Source of the DNA: Strongyloides papillosus
Lineage: Eukaryota; Nematoda; Chromadorea; Rhabditida; Strongyloididae
Assembly: GCA_005656395.1 (NCBI GenBank)
Contig: SRSI01000077.1
Span: 1,426,001 to 1,490,000, forward strand
Length of the DNA stretch: 64,000 nt
Direction: 5' to 3'
In this document: in pieces, positions 24,072-38,666 of the stretch
How positions within the stretch are numbered: position 1 is the stretch's first letter
Layout of the letters: every line of letters starts with the position of its first letter
Program-made: the position numbers and the translations under genes
Notes under the pieces: generated by a model
The model's input: only the letters and a program-made list of their open reading frames with translations
Told to the model about the DNA's origin: nothing
The model's database searches: none

Positions 24072-25426
24072 ATGAATAGTTATACTAGTGATGGTGATAA
24101 ATGTCTAATTTGTGGGGCACCAAGTAACGGTGTTCATTTTCAAGTAAATAGTTGCAGGTAAGGTTAATATATAAATAACACTAAAACGCCACTGTCTATT
24201 CAGAGGATGTGCTGCTTTTTACAAAAGAACCAAAACATTAAATTTAGAATATAAATGTAGGAGGGGAACAAAGAATTGTGAAATCATATTTAGTAAGATA
24301 ACTCTACTATTTAGTCATAAATTTACTTATAGATAAACCTCAAAAATGTCGGTATTGTAGGTATATGCGTTGCGTGACAGTTGGTATGACATTAAAAATA
24401 AATAACAAACTTGAAGACATTCCTAAAACACCAAAAAATTTTCAAACAATAGAATTAAATAAAACAGATTCATATAGTAATTTTGAGTATTACCCCACAA
24501 CTACGGACCACCAACAACATGATGCACATAAAACTACCACTCATTCTATATCATACGCATCATGTCCTTATAAATCATATAAAGGCGATTTTTGTTTAAT
24601 AGTTCAAGATATTAAAAATATATTTAACATGCCACTGTTTGGAATACCAAATTTAGGGAATCTATCAATTACCTGCCTTCAGAGAGGAGCATTGGCAATT
24701 GAAAATTATTTTTCAAAGTGGAATTTTAAACATAAATCTGAAATAAAAATTACGAATAAAGTGAAAGCAATCCAGTTTTTAGAATCTAAACAGAAATCGC
24801 TGATATTCATAGCAGAATTATTAATGCACCTCCCAGAATTTGTTCAATTAGAATTATCTGAAAAGTTATTCATTTACCGGCATTTCTGGCCCTTGTTCTC
24901 AACTTTTGAAAAAATTATGTCATCAAATATGGTTTTTGGAAAACAATCAAATACTCATTTACTAGTCCTCGATAGTGATACCGCCTATCAACTAGAAGAT
25001 TTTTCCTTCGAAGCAGATCTTATATCTACAGAAACAGCTCAAGAAATGTCACATTTAGTTAAACCAACACATGAATTCTTCATTAAATATTTGTATACAC
25101 CATTTCAGAACATGAACTTAGATCAAAGTGAAATATCTTTCATTACTTTACAAATAATCTGGTCGGAAAAGAAGAACCCGAGTTTATCTTCCGAAACAAA
25201 ACTTTTTATGGAAAAGATAATTAAAGTAGCCAGCAATGAACTACATAATTATTATGTGTATCATAAAAAACTTGATAATTACGCTTGGAGATTAGCTGAG
25301 ATGATGAAGCTCATTCAAAATGCTCAACAATACAGTGAAAAACTTAAAGAAACATTTCTCGTTGCCAAAATTTTTGGTATTTTTGAATGCAGTTTCTCAG
25401 AATGTGATATTAGTGCTATGTACTAA
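24072..25426 (+). CDS. Nuclear hormone receptor, nematode supplementary type
   Basis: Three exons (24072-24157, 24204-24292, 24333-25426) join in phase to about 422 residues. Residues about 10-78 are a C4 zinc-finger DNA-binding domain: CLIC and CRGC of finger one, then CRRGTKNC and CRYC of finger two, with P-box text [10 protein letters not shown] of the kind found in the expanded nematode NHR set. Both small introns fall inside the finger region. After a linker of about 60 residues comes a helical ligand-binding domain of about 280 residues ending [15 protein letters not shown] and a Cys-rich tail. The protein should bind DNA and act as a ligand-regulated transcription factor; ligand and target cannot be inferred. 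It probably belongs to the HNF4-derived worm expansion. ATG 24072 starts only ten residues before the first finger, which is normal for this group. Confidence 0.88.
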
Positions 25427-25584
25427 CAACTTCGCTACAGTCATTCCTCAATGGGATTTTTTTTAAAAACACTGTAGTTGATAAACACTATCAAATTGAA
25501 AACAAAAAATTGTGCACTTACAAAACTAGATTTCTAAATAAAAGTATCGTAATGAGAGTAATAATATTTCCTAATGCAGCTATT

Positions 25585-25593
25585 TATATATAA
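25585..25593 (+). promoter_or_regulatory. TATA-like element upstream of the ERH gene
   Basis: The run TATATATAA followed by GCGGG is a compositional break in the 425-base gap between the nuclear receptor and the ERH gene. It is about 260 bases before the ATG at 25852, and a splice acceptor ends at 25825, so an outron or 5' UTR intron may lie between. Assignment is positional only. Confidence 0.3.
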
Positions 25594-25851
25594 GCGGGAA
25601 ACCAAACAGTAATATGTTGAAAATTTTCATTGTATATAGTTCGCGCCTTTTTTCTTGAAACTATTGTCTATTTAAGAGATTAAAAATGTAACTTTTGATG
25701 ACTTTTTATTGTTTTATTTTCTAACTTTTCATCCTCCAAATTTTTTCGTGCTGTGTTTGTTTTTTTACTACTCTATTTAGTAAAAGAAATTTTTCCCTAT
25801 CCAATTTTATTCTAATTTTTTATAGTGTGAATTAGCTACATAATTGTTAAA

Positions 25852-26271
25852 ATGGTTAACGATATATCCCCTGATTGTACTGTTTCGCCAGTCTACTCTA
25901 GTGGACATATCATTCTTTTTCAAGGAAATTCCAAGAAAATTGGTCATGGTACATATCACGAATTTCATAGTCTCGAGGCTGTTTTTGAAAAATTTATGGA
26001 AGACTATAGAAATTACGGTGATTTGCCTCCTCCAAAGAGGGGTAGAAATTATGTTGACGTTAATGTCAGAAACATCTTGAAGTACGTCGGGAAGATGCAC
26101 AATACATGCTTAATGACATATTCTGAGTCACAGAGTAAATATAAGACAATGGATAAGAAATGGATATTATGTAAATTCTATATTTATCTTAGAAACTATA
26201 TTACGAATCAAGATAAAGAGAAAATTGAAGAACGATTTAAGAATTTAAAACCTGTAATTAATTTTGATTAA
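25852..26271 (+). CDS. Divergent Enhancer of rudimentary homologue (ERH family)
   Basis: Single exon, 139 residues. Residues 17-110 align by eye with human ERH: GHIILFQ for HTILLVQ, a Tyr-containing turn and amphipathic helix (LEAVFEKFMEDYRNYG), then after a basic loop a second block in which the family Cys-Leu (TCLMTY), the KxW (DKKWILCKFYIYLR) and the final helix line up with one gap. ERH is a small homodimer that binds RNA-processing partners. Worms have ERH-1 and ERH-2; ERH-2 is a core member of the PETISCO complex that acts on piRNA precursors and SL1 RNA and is needed for embryonic viability. This copy is longer than the usual 104 or so residues, with an N-terminal leader of about 16 and a charged C-terminal tail of about 25. 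A ubiquitin-like or helix-only protein is a less likely alternative. Confidence 0.68.
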   Translation: MVNDISPDCTVSPVYSSGHIILFQGNSKKIGHGTYHEFHSLEAVFEKFMEDYRNYGDLPPPKRGRNYVDVNVRNILKYVGKMHNTCLMTYSESQSKYKTMDKKWILCKFYIYLRNYITNQDKEKIEERFKNLKPVINFD

Positions 26272-27618
26272 ATTTTAACTTTCTATCAGTAATGTCATGC
26301 TAAATCCTATTGATTTTTAGTACTGTCAAGATAACTTCATCATTTTTTTGATTATTAATTATTGCTGAATAAAGTAGAGAATTGGTAACGCTAAATTGAT
26401 TTGGGATCAGGAGGTAATGCTAACTCTATTTATTTCATAAGTTTTGTTCTATATTATCTATATATTGATGTACTTATTTGTGAGTAGTACGTAAATGGTT
26501 TTTGTACGTTGATTGTGCTTGTGGGAGAATTTTTTATAAATTTAGACGTACAAAGTTGTGGAAGTTTCTACAGAAAGCACTTTTTAAATATCTTCTTACG
26601 ACATGTTTGCTACAAACTAAAAAGTATGATTTCTTCTTTGATTTTATGTAGACTTGATTCTCAAAATCGATCTTAAAATATATTGTGGAAGACGTTTTTT
26701 TTTGATGGGTGTGATATCAAAGGGAAATACCAAGTTATATTGATATGCAATTAGCTACGTCTAATCTGATAAATACTTAATCACTTTTCTATTATTTATA
26801 TAAAAGGTAGTTACAATAAAAGGAGTCACAAGTTCGAAGCACTTTTGTTTTCAGTAGGTTAAATTTTGTTACATTTTTTCTGTATTTGTATCTCTTCTTT
26901 GAGTGTAATTCAAATTTAGAATTATAACTAAGAATTTTTAAGCTTCATAAATATAGATAATTCTATTTAAATTTGTGTTCCATATTTTTAAAATGACTTT
27001 AAAATTATTTCCAAAAAAATTGTTTTTTTTCCAATAAATTTAAAAAATCATTGAGGAAATTTTAACTATTAAAAATAATAAAAAAATTAGTTTCAAAAGT
27101 AACTTATCGACTTTTGTTTATTAACTCAAATAAGTTTATATACTTAACCATGTTTGAGAAATTTCCAATAGAAAAAATTTATATAAATATTTGGAGAAAA
27201 TTGTTTACGAAAATTGGTCTACAAAAATAGTAGAATACCACGTAAAGGTTATTATTTTCTTTTAAACATGTTCGTAACTGTGTTTTCAGTTTCCTTTTTT
27301 TATTTCCATAGTTGTAGAGGAAATTAGAATAATAGTAAAAAAAGGAATGAAATAAAAGTGCCAAACCGACAACTTATTGATCTACTGCACGAATGCATGA
27401 ATAGTATAGAGTTAAGAAAGAATTTTCACTTCCAAAAGAGAATAATCCAACACAATAGTATTAACAAAACAATTTCAATTCATCAAATATTATAAAAATT
27501 TTATTTAAATTAAGATAAATGTAGATATTTTTCCCATTAACATTCTAAAAATGTATATTATATACGTTGTTAATTTAAAATCTATCTAATATAATAAATT
27601 TTTTTTAACAAAATGTTC
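26272..27618. other. Intergenic region between convergent genes
   Basis: About 1.35 kb between the ERH gene and the 3' end of AMP deaminase. The first part is slightly less AT-rich, with no continuing frame. No tRNA or other RNA gene was recognised on either strand; the 61-codon minus-strand frame at 27179-27364 is not convincing. Confidence 0.5.
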
Positions 27619-30600
27619 TTAATCAAGACGGTGACTAAAGATATTTGATAGTTCATCTACCAATGCTTCGTGACGGAATGATACCCTTATATCTGGAACA
27701 TTTGTTCTTGAAACATCGTTTCCCAATACTCCTTCTTCTTTATAGTTTGGTCCTAACCAATGAATTTTAACATTATCTTCAAAACCTGACTGCATAACAG
27801 AATTTCTAGCTAACTCACACATATCACATGAAGATAATTTCCATACTTGAGCAGCAATGGAATATTCCTCCATCAAAGCTTCTTTTGTAAAGTGGAACTG
27901 TAAGGGATCATCAGTGGAGAGAGAGACATTAAGTCCTTTCATTAAATATTCAGGTAATGGATTTCTGTGATAAGGAATAAAGAGAGAGTTGTTTGACAAT
28001 GGTGACATAGCAATTCCCATTTGAGTGAGATAGTAAAGGTATTGAAGGACTGGAACTTTTCGAAGCAATAAACCATGAGCAATTGATTCAGAAGTAAGAA
28101 ATCCAGTAATTAGATGGTTAACTGATCCAGCTTCGCCGCAATGTGGTCTTAAAGAAAATGTATTTAATCCTCTGGATCTTCTTAAAGCATTTAATACAGT
28201 TATATTAGCATACATATAATATAAATAGTAATTGTAAGGTGGATTTTCACTATCCCTATATTCTGAAGGCTCAGGTGTTGACTTATCAAAGTGTACAAAT
28301 TCATGTTTAGATTCATCATCAACAGAATCGATCCCGGAAACTTGTGTTAAAAATCTATGAAGATCAGGATTGGATGAGGGATCATTAGATACTTCAAACA
28401 ATGGAGTAAAAATATTATCTAAAATTTCACCAAAATTGTCTATCATTTTGGTTGCCTTGTAAATATCGTAAAGTCTTGGAATTTGAATCAGGAATCTAGC
28501 ATTTGGTGACCAAACATCATTCTCAATAGCCCATTTAGCTAACTTAGCCCATTCGTTTTTACTTCTTCCATAAATACTGAGTCTTGGTTCGATATTTTGA
28601 TATTTAGATTCTTCCAAATCAATAAACACTTCTTTTAAAACTTCAGCAAAATATTTGCCATTAACATAATTGTCAGTTTTAATAAAAATTTCTCTTAAAG
28701 TACTTTCACCAACAGGATTATATTTATGATTAAATTTATCAAATCTGTGGAAAGTATTTCTATCAGCATGAACATCAAGCATATCAACAGATAAATCATA
28801 AGGTGTAATACCAAGATTTTTAAAAACTTCGTCCATAGTAACATGTTTACCGTTTTTAACTAATACTACTACATCTTTCTCAGTTTTAATTTTCTTCTTA
28901 ATAAACCTGAGTAAATGCTTTTGATTCATACTACTTGAAGCATGTATATGTGTATCAACTTTTCTTATATTGTAAAAATCTCTATGAGGAACAGATTTTT
29001 GCTCGTGAAGTTCTCGAAGTTCATTCAACAATACATGAAGCTGGAATTTATTTTGTAGATAACTTAATCTCCTGTAACAAAATGATTTCAATGGACCATC
29101 TACAATGAGGCTAGTCATTTTTTCTGTATCTTTCAAAAATTTTTCCTTAGTTTGATAATATTTTTTGAATTGTTCTACTGGTTTACCGTTTTCATCACAA
29201 ATCAAGATAACTCCACGTTCATTTTTCAATATATATTTGACATCAAATTGTGGTACCGGAATATTCAATCCCCAATGATCCTCAGGAGGTTGTGGTGGAT
29301 GAAATGAAGTGCTGGACACTAAAATTTTTACAAATTTTAGTAAAATAAAAAAAATCAAAAAGTGCTAAGCATAGACTACATAAAAAAGTTATAATTTATA
29401 ATATTGGATAGAAAAAAATAGTGAGGAAATAAAGGACTAGTTGGATATCCATTTATATAAATGTTATCTATCATGCATGTTAGAAAGAAATAAAGATTAA
29501 TAGTTTATATTTTTGTATTAGTAATTAAATACATAAATGTTTAAAACTACTACCTCCATTAATTGATAATTTATTTAAAGAACTAAGGCTAACAATTGAT
29601 GAGTCACGACGAAACATTGTACAGTATCCAGCATCGTTTTTATTCTTCTCTTCAGGTACAAAAACTAAATATAGCGAAATGGAAAATTATAATAAAAATA
29701 TTATAAAAAAAATCTTGAAAAAGTGAAGAATAAAGTTAAAATTAAACTGTGCTTATATATAAAGTAATCATATTTATAAAAACACGATATTTTTTACCTA
29801 CATATTGAAAGTACTGAAGCATAAATGTTAAGTTGTAATTTTTTTTTTGTAAAATTAAGATTATTGATAAAATTATATTATGCAATTTTTATATTATATA
29901 AGAAAACTTACTGGCATCTGTATTCTTTCTCCTACATTTTGGTAAATTTTCGGGATACACACCAGAAATAAAATTTTTTGTTGTTGTAGGAAAATAATTT
30001 CCTATTAATTCCATATATTCAGCACGTATTTGTAGAGCTTCGATTATCTGTTGAGACGCTTTAACGATGTCTTCTAAGACTAATCCAGACATATCTTCAC
30101 CAGTTATAGCCATTCTTTGATAATTTACATCAATAGCATCACGAAATGTATGCATTTCAACATGTTGTAAATCTTTAACTTCTGGATTTTTTTCAACATT
30201 TAACATTTTGCTATTAATTGTTTTAATCGTATCTTGAGGCTTTAGTATTTCATCTGTTTCAGCTCTTAACGGAAGGCCGTTGTTTTGAAGTAAATCATTT
30301 ATTTTAGGGGATATTGGGGAATGTCCACTAGATGATTCAAAACGGGCTCTAGAAAAAATTTTAATATTATAAAATAAGAATATAAAATCTACAAAGTATA
30401 TAAAAAAAGTGGTAATAAAGTAATGTTAAATACATGCAATCACGCAACTTTTATAGAGATAAAACAATTTTTAAATAAAACACAGACAAAATATGTAATA
30501 TGAATATCATTAACTCACTGCAAAGAAAACCGTCGTTTTTCTTGATTATTATTTTTAAACTCGAAACTGGAAATTTTTGGTAATTTGTTAAAAAATCATT

Positions 30601-30985
30601 AAAAATAAAAATAGATGTTATAAAGACTTTTTATTGCTTGCAAAAAAATTTTTTTCATACTTTCAAAAACATACCTTGTTGATATTTCTCGTTGTCGTTG
30701 TATTTTTCCTTCTTGAATTTCAATAGGATAATGAGGTACCTCAAATGGTGAAGATACAACATGATTCGAAGTACTATTAGATGCTTGAAAAGGACCAGAA
30801 TCAAATATTTCAGAATCAACACTTTTTAATGATACATCATTTAAATTTATAAAATGTTTACTTTTAGATATCATTTTCTCCAAATGTTTTTCATCATTTT
30901 GAATATCCAGAGTTAGTGAATCAGAACAATCTTCATCATTTGGATTAAAAAAATTTACCGAAGATTTGGGTTTTTCATCAGACAT
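27619..30985 (-). CDS. ampd-1: AMP deaminase
   Basis: Five minus-strand exons (30675-30985, 30519-30566, 29912-30348, 29554-29664, 27619-29318) join in phase to about 868 residues. The large last exon carries the catalytic TIM barrel: [14 protein letters not shown] (zinc His pair near 426-428), the family run [25 protein letters not shown], and the signature [10 protein letters not shown] (from about 768). Upstream exons give the regulatory N-terminal half, including [16 protein letters not shown] and [16 protein letters not shown] (the latter in the last exon), and a disordered Ser-rich start. The enzyme converts AMP to IMP and ammonia in the purine nucleotide cycle and controls adenylate pools. 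Length and order match AMPD1-3. ATG 30985 is chosen because a TTTTTAG acceptor lies 20 bases upstream. The 48-base second exon is short but closes the frame exactly. Confidence 0.94.
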
Positions 30986-32448
30986 GATTATTAAGAAATT
31001 TCCGCAACTAAAAATATATTTTTAAATATTATGAAATTTTTTAATCGGGAGACAAGGTATATATAACATTCATAGAAAAAGCGCGATAAGAACATGAGAC
31101 TGTTTTACCACAACATTTTATGATAAAACTTTAAATGAGGATTAGAGAATCGTAAAATTGCTTTTTATTGATAAAGGATATTTTATCTATTTTAAAATAA
31201 TAAAGTAGTAATTACTAGTAAAAAAAGATTAAAAATGTGTAAAATTTTTATATATTAAATTTTATATAGCTAATAAAATAATAAAATGATAAAATAAGAT
31301 GTGTGGAATTTTAATAAAATGTCATGGAAACGAAGGAAAAAATTTTATGTTTAATTAAAAAGCGATAGTCTAAGTGAAAGGAAAAAAAATATTAGTGTGT
31401 CTTCAGATTGTTTATATAGATAAAATAGAAAAGGTATAAATAGATTATCAACATTATTATTCCAATTGCTTAAATATTTTCTCAAATTTAATTTGAAGAA
31501 AAGATCAATGAAATTATACTGTTTATCGATAGCGTATGTGTACTCATTTTAATGTGACCTAACTTAAAAATTTTCCACTCTTTCCAAAAACTTTTTAGTA
31601 AATAATGTTAGTGAAAATATAATGAAATATATATTTTATAGCTTGGTGTGGACATTGATGAGATAGAATAAATTAAAGTAAACAATGATATTTGACAAAT
31701 CGTTTTGATAATGACTACTAACGAATTTTAAAATCCATGTCATTATTATTTTCTCCATAAATATAAAAAATTGTTTACAATGAATAATTTAATTAGATTT
31801 ATGTTACTCTCTTTATTGTTACTTTTTGTAAACAAAAATTTGGCTTAAAGTAAAAGATTTCCTATAAACTGATATTTATCATTAAATATTTTTTATACGT
31901 ATCAAAATAAAAAATATTTTCCTGTTAAACTAATGCGTTGGAAGGAAAAAATAAAAAGAATATTAAAATAACCATTATCAACTATGGAATGGTAAAAATA
32001 ATTTTTAAAAAATAAGCTAAGCGTTGTGTATATATATTTGTCACATACTAATAAATGATGTGTCTCAGTCTTTGAAAATATATTTACTGTTTTATCTAAA
32101 TAAAAAGAAGCATTTTCTTTTTTATATATGTCATAAAAATAATTTGTAGCACTTTTGTACTATTATTTGTGAAAAAACATTTAACAATGTTATAGATTTT
32201 TATTACTTATGTTTTCAATCCGTGATAAAATACTATATGATACAATATAAGAAATAAACAGGTTTTAGAAACAAAGACATTTCATTAACTGCAAAAGGAA
32301 ACTTTCATTATAAATAATTAAATACATTTGGTAAGAAGATAAATAAAATAACGACAGTAGATTTTCGAGGATAAATCCATATTGTATTACGTTAAATTAA
32401 TTAAAAAATATTTTCTAATTAAATTTAAATATTTATTGATCTAGTAGT
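30986..32448. other. Divergent intergenic region
   Basis: About 1.46 kb between the starts of AMP deaminase (minus) and the lipase gene (plus). It must contain both promoters. No open frame or RNA gene was recognised. Confidence 0.5.
31058..31065 (-). promoter_or_regulatory. TATA-like element of the AMP deaminase gene
   Basis: TATATATA lies about 75 bases upstream of the AMPD start codon, next to a small GC patch (GCGCG near 31081). A splice acceptor sits at 31008-31009 between it and the ATG. The assignment rests on position only and such runs are frequent in this composition. Confidence 0.3.
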
Positions 32449-33354
32449 ATGAGAATTAAAAGTAATTTTAGATATTTTCTTATTTTTTTTTCATTAATAT
32501 TTTTGATATATTCAACAAATGCCACATTATCAGATCATTTTCAACGGTACATTTTAAATAATTTTGATCCCGGCTACTTGAAAGTCTTCACAAGAGAAGA
32601 TCTTGGAGCAAAAGCAAGTTTTGGAGGAAAGAATAATGATAACAATATTGTTAAAAAACGACCAGTTATTATTATACATGGTATCTCAAATAAACTTCAA
32701 AGGTTTCAAGTACGTAAAATAAATATAAAATATCATTATAAAAAATTATAGGGGATGATAAATAGATTAAAAGAAAAGGGATACAAGTCATGGGAAATAT
32801 ATGGAACGACATGGGGAGACGGTGGTAAAACACCAGCAACTTTAGTCACAGCAAGATGTGAATACATTAAAGTCATAAGACAATTTATAATAGTTGTTTC
32901 TGAATATACAAATACCAAAGTAGATATAATTGCATATTCAATGGGTTCTCCACTTGCAAGGAAAGCTATTATAGGAGGAAAATGTGTAGATACTGGTGAA
33001 GACTTAGGACCACCTTTAAAAGATACCATACACACTTATCTCAGTGTAGCTGGAGCAAATTATGGATCATCTATATGTATATATCCTATCCCAGTAAGTG
33101 CCTGTAATAAATTAAACGGTCTCTATTGTGGATCATCATTCATGCAAGATATTAATTCAGAACAAAGATATGAAGGAGAAAAAATTTACAGCATTTTTAG
33201 TATTCATGACGACAAAGTTGGAAGTTATGGATGTGGGAAATACCTAAGTCCGATTATAGGGGGCGATGGATATATAAAAAAAAGTAGGATGAATCATGAT
33301 CAAGTTATGGACGAAACTAAGGATATTCAAATAACACTTTTAAATCGCGATTGA
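32449..33354 (+). CDS. Secreted class-2 lipase (LIPS family)
   Basis: Two exons (32449-32709, 32752-33354; 42-base intron) give about 287 residues. Residues 1-26 form a signal peptide. The alpha/beta hydrolase core follows: the oxyanion strand VIIIHGIS near residue 75, the nucleophile elbow AYSMG (Ser at about 150, an Ala variant of GxSxG), an Asp in the SIHDDKVG loop (about 240) and a catalytic His in RMNHDQVMD (about 269). Paired cysteines point to an extracellular protein. This is the lipase class 2 group expanded in nematodes as lips genes; such enzymes hydrolyse acyl esters, probably in the gut or pseudocoelom, though the substrate is not readable from sequence. Family members of similar length are typical, so the protein seems complete. 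The ATG follows in-frame AT-rich sequence and is the first one upstream of the signal peptide. Confidence 0.87.
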
Positions 33355-34607
33355 GCACTACAACTATATGCTTATATATTAACAATTGATTAAATTAATT
33401 TATTAACCATTCAATGATAACATTAAAAAAATAATTATAAAATAATATCACGTTACTTTCAATGAACGAAAATATTTTCAAAATTTGTTCAAGAATATAA
33501 AATTTCTCAATCATAATAAATAACTATCATGATTAATTCATTTGAGTTAATTATCATTTTTAAAAATAAAATTTAATTTTTATATATGGAAAAAAATTTT
33601 TTTTTAATTTGCATTGCATATCATAAGGTCTCATAGGATACATCCCTTCCCATATTAAGAATACTTATTTTATGAAGCTAAAAAATAAAAGTCTTTATTA
33701 ATAACATAAAATAAAAAAAGGCTCATTAATATGGTATCAAAAAAAACATCATAACCCAAAAAATATCACATATAAAATAGTAACTTCTCGATACATTTAA
33801 GAACATTAAGAACAACCTATAAAAAATAACCTTACTGAAATAAAAAAGGTCATTTTTAATGAAAATCTATCTTTTATTTCATATTATCAACAAATTTAAA
33901 CTTTAAAAAAGTAAAAATAACCAATTAGTTTTGAAAATAGTTGATATATCATAAAAATAAATATCTTACGTTGCAAAATTTATTCAGTTGGAAAATTTCC
34001 TAAAAAAGATAAAATACTTCTAAGAAAAGAAAGCCAATGAGCATATAATTTTTAAATATAAACTGTTATAATGCACTTAAATAAAAATATTTTTAAAAAA
34101 TTCATTTTTGCTTTTATGAATATCATGAAATAATTTTGACTTAGCCCATACACCAAATATACATAGAAAGTTCTTGCCGTCGTCTTAAAAATTAATACTA
34201 CTTAAACGCATATATTCTGTGACAAAATCTCCAAGAACTGAGGTAAATATTTCTACCTATCACCTCATTAGAATCTTTCTTATACATATTAAAAATAGTA
34301 CTCTTGTATGAAAATACTAAATTGTAATTGAAAAACCTTTGCATTTGCCCAAAATAAAATTTTAAAGCTAAAAATTACCCAAAGAAAAATTGATATACTC
34401 TTTCAGATAAATACTTAAAATTAGACAATTAATTTGTTATAAAAAATAAACTTTCATAAAAAACATTTTTAATTTAATCAAAAGGATGTCAAAAAATCAC
34501 ACATATTTTATTTAACAAAAGAATAGAAATCGAAAAAATTTATAAATTCAATTCCTTCTTTAATATATATAAAGGGATTCGGCGTAAATGGTTAAAGGTA
34601 TAGCCTT
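33355..34607. other. Intergenic region between convergent genes
   Basis: About 1.25 kb holding the 3' ends of the lipase gene (plus) and polyubiquitin (minus). It is AT-rich with homopolymer runs. No open frame, RNA gene or repeat unit was recognised. Confidence 0.5.
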
Positions 34608-36449
<1,842 letters not shown>

Positions 36450-36517
36450 TTAGTAATATACAAATTCTGAAATAAAAAAGATTAATAGTATAAAAAACAC
36501 TGAGACAATGAAATTCG

Positions 36518-36523
36518 CACGTG
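36518..36523. promoter_or_regulatory. E-box CACGTG near the polyubiquitin start
   Basis: A palindromic CACGTG sits 78 bases upstream of the polyubiquitin ATG inside a small CG-rich patch (36516-36540). bHLH factors bind such sites. Its use here is inference from position. Confidence 0.3.
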
Positions 36524-37722
36524 GCACGCTCGTCGTCGAAAAGAAATACTCAACAGCCAAAAATGTAAAATAATATATGTTGCGTACTACCATAAAATAA
36601 AATCTCTACTTTCTAAAAAAAAAAGTTACAAAGGGAGCTTAAAGAAATTAATAAATCTAACAAATGCATTGGGTATGCACCACGCTATGAAAAATGATAA
36701 ATAAACCTCACTTAGTTCCGTTAATCAATACATAAAAACAACAATGTATGCGGTACAAGAACTCAAGCGAACATCTGCGACTATAACTTGTCACTGACCA
36801 TTTGGGTCAAAAACTACCACGATGTACCCCTACTCTACTCTTAAAACATCATACTATTTGTAGAAATATAATATAGAACATACTGAAATAATAGGTTGGA
36901 AATTTCTATATTATGAAATGTTTGGGTGAAATTAAGAAATATATACTACTCACATTTGAATAATTGTCATCACCATCTCACTCTTATCACATGGTCATAT
37001 GTTCTTTTTAAGAACAACAGATATCGGTATGAGAGTCGATATAACAAAACCGCTGTTATGGTAAAAGGTATTGTTAATAAAAACAACATGTGAGTAGTAA
37101 TGAGAAAAAGTAACATAAAATAAGGAGAAAAAACAACAGAGTGGACGCTATGGTCTTTTAAATGACAACAAAATTTTTTAAAGGACGTAAACAAAATGGT
37201 AAGTCAACAAATAACTGCAAGAAAATAAAAATACTGTTATCTGCTTTTAAATAAAAATGGTAGAGCCTTATGAACAAAAAAAACGATGACAATATATGTC
37301 GCCGATTTCGAAATCAATAAGCAAATAGTATGGATAAACAAAATACAATGTCGCACAATAAAGAACTACACTTTTCCAATTTTGTTTATAAAGTGCTATA
37401 ACGTAGTATCTTATAAATTATTTTAAAATAAATGCAAACTCCTTGGTTTAAATTAGCAATGTAGATCGTAATCGTAAAATCCTAGTATTAATACCAGTTA
37501 TAAATACGACTGTTTCCGGAATAGTTTTTGTTTTGAGTTGCTTTTTATCCATATGTATAACATTGTATACTCTTTGTCATCGTCATATGGGCGGAATATG
37601 AACATAGAATGTGAACATTTCAATGTCCTACAATGCAATAAGACATACATTCATGAATCTATCAAAAAATATTCTAAAAACTCGTTAACAGCTTTATTGT
37701 GTGCACGAATGTTCCACCACCA

Positions 37723-37735
37723 TTCCAGAAATTTC
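37723..37735. promoter_or_regulatory. Three-unit heat-shock element
   Basis: The pattern TTCnnGAAnnTTC is perfect at 37723-37735, about 1.28 kb upstream of the polyubiquitin start. Polyubiquitin genes are commonly heat-inducible through HSF-1, which binds alternating nGAAn units. A perfect three-unit match of nine fixed bases can also occur by chance about once in a window of this size, so support is weak. Confidence 0.25.
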
Positions 37736-38666
37736 TCCAATATGGTAAATGATGTCAGAAAATAGATAGGGGGAAAAGGCGACGGCATGAATATGTACTT
37801 CAACGACTGATGAAATATAAATATATGACTAATAATATGTATTTTTTAATTTGTTTATCATAAAGAAAAAGTCGTGAATGTATTAAAGAGATTAAGGGAA
37901 AATTGTACCTAGAGATTTAGATGCTAGTTTAGATAGAAAAAATTACGAAATTAAAGGTATTTCTAAGAGGAAAAACTCGTTTATAATAGTAATAATAGTA
38001 TGTATTATATTGACTAACAGCTGCCATGATTGTCAATCAAACTGGTAATCTACTTCTAAATTAATGTAAAATAAGTATTGAATGAAAGGCTTTCAAAACA
38101 ACGGTCAGGAAATTTTGTTTAAAAAAGAGTAGAGAATCTACAACAGGGAATGAAGAATAAAATGAATTACAAGATGGTAGCGTTTCACTTTTATAGTGTC
38201 AGGAGGCTGAACATTTTTATTTTATGATGTCTTTTTTAATATAAACTTTAGAGTTATTTGGCCATAGAATGCTTATCTCGAAGTACATTATAAGTTCAAT
38301 TGTGAAGCATCTACTCTCGTTATATGTTACTAAAATGATATTTGTGATTTTGTTTTAGTGTAATACTTTATACATAATGTATTTCAATAATGGTAATATA
38401 AAATTTACCAAAGAGATGTCGCTTCAAATTTTTTATAGTGATACTATCAAAATAACAGTATTGACAAAGATATTTTGAATTAAATAAACATTGTGGAAAA
38501 GTGTACGTCAAATATCTGAAGCAATTTTTTTATTTGCTTTTAAAATAGTATTTCGTTAGTCATCCACGTGGTTTTATTACCATTTACAGTGAAACAGAGA
38601 ACTTGTTATTATTAGAAAAAGAAGTAAGAAATATTTAATACAATTTAACCGGTAATATAATGGAAA

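Noticed and set aside
24072..25426. Possible pseudogene status of the nuclear receptor because its long open frame begins in the middle of the DNA-binding domain
   Set aside because: Two short upstream exons restore the whole domain with all eight zinc cysteines in phase.
36970..37765. Two frames of about 75 codons in the polyubiquitin upstream region
   Set aside because: No signal, domain or neighbouring exon could be joined in phase; more likely promoter sequence.
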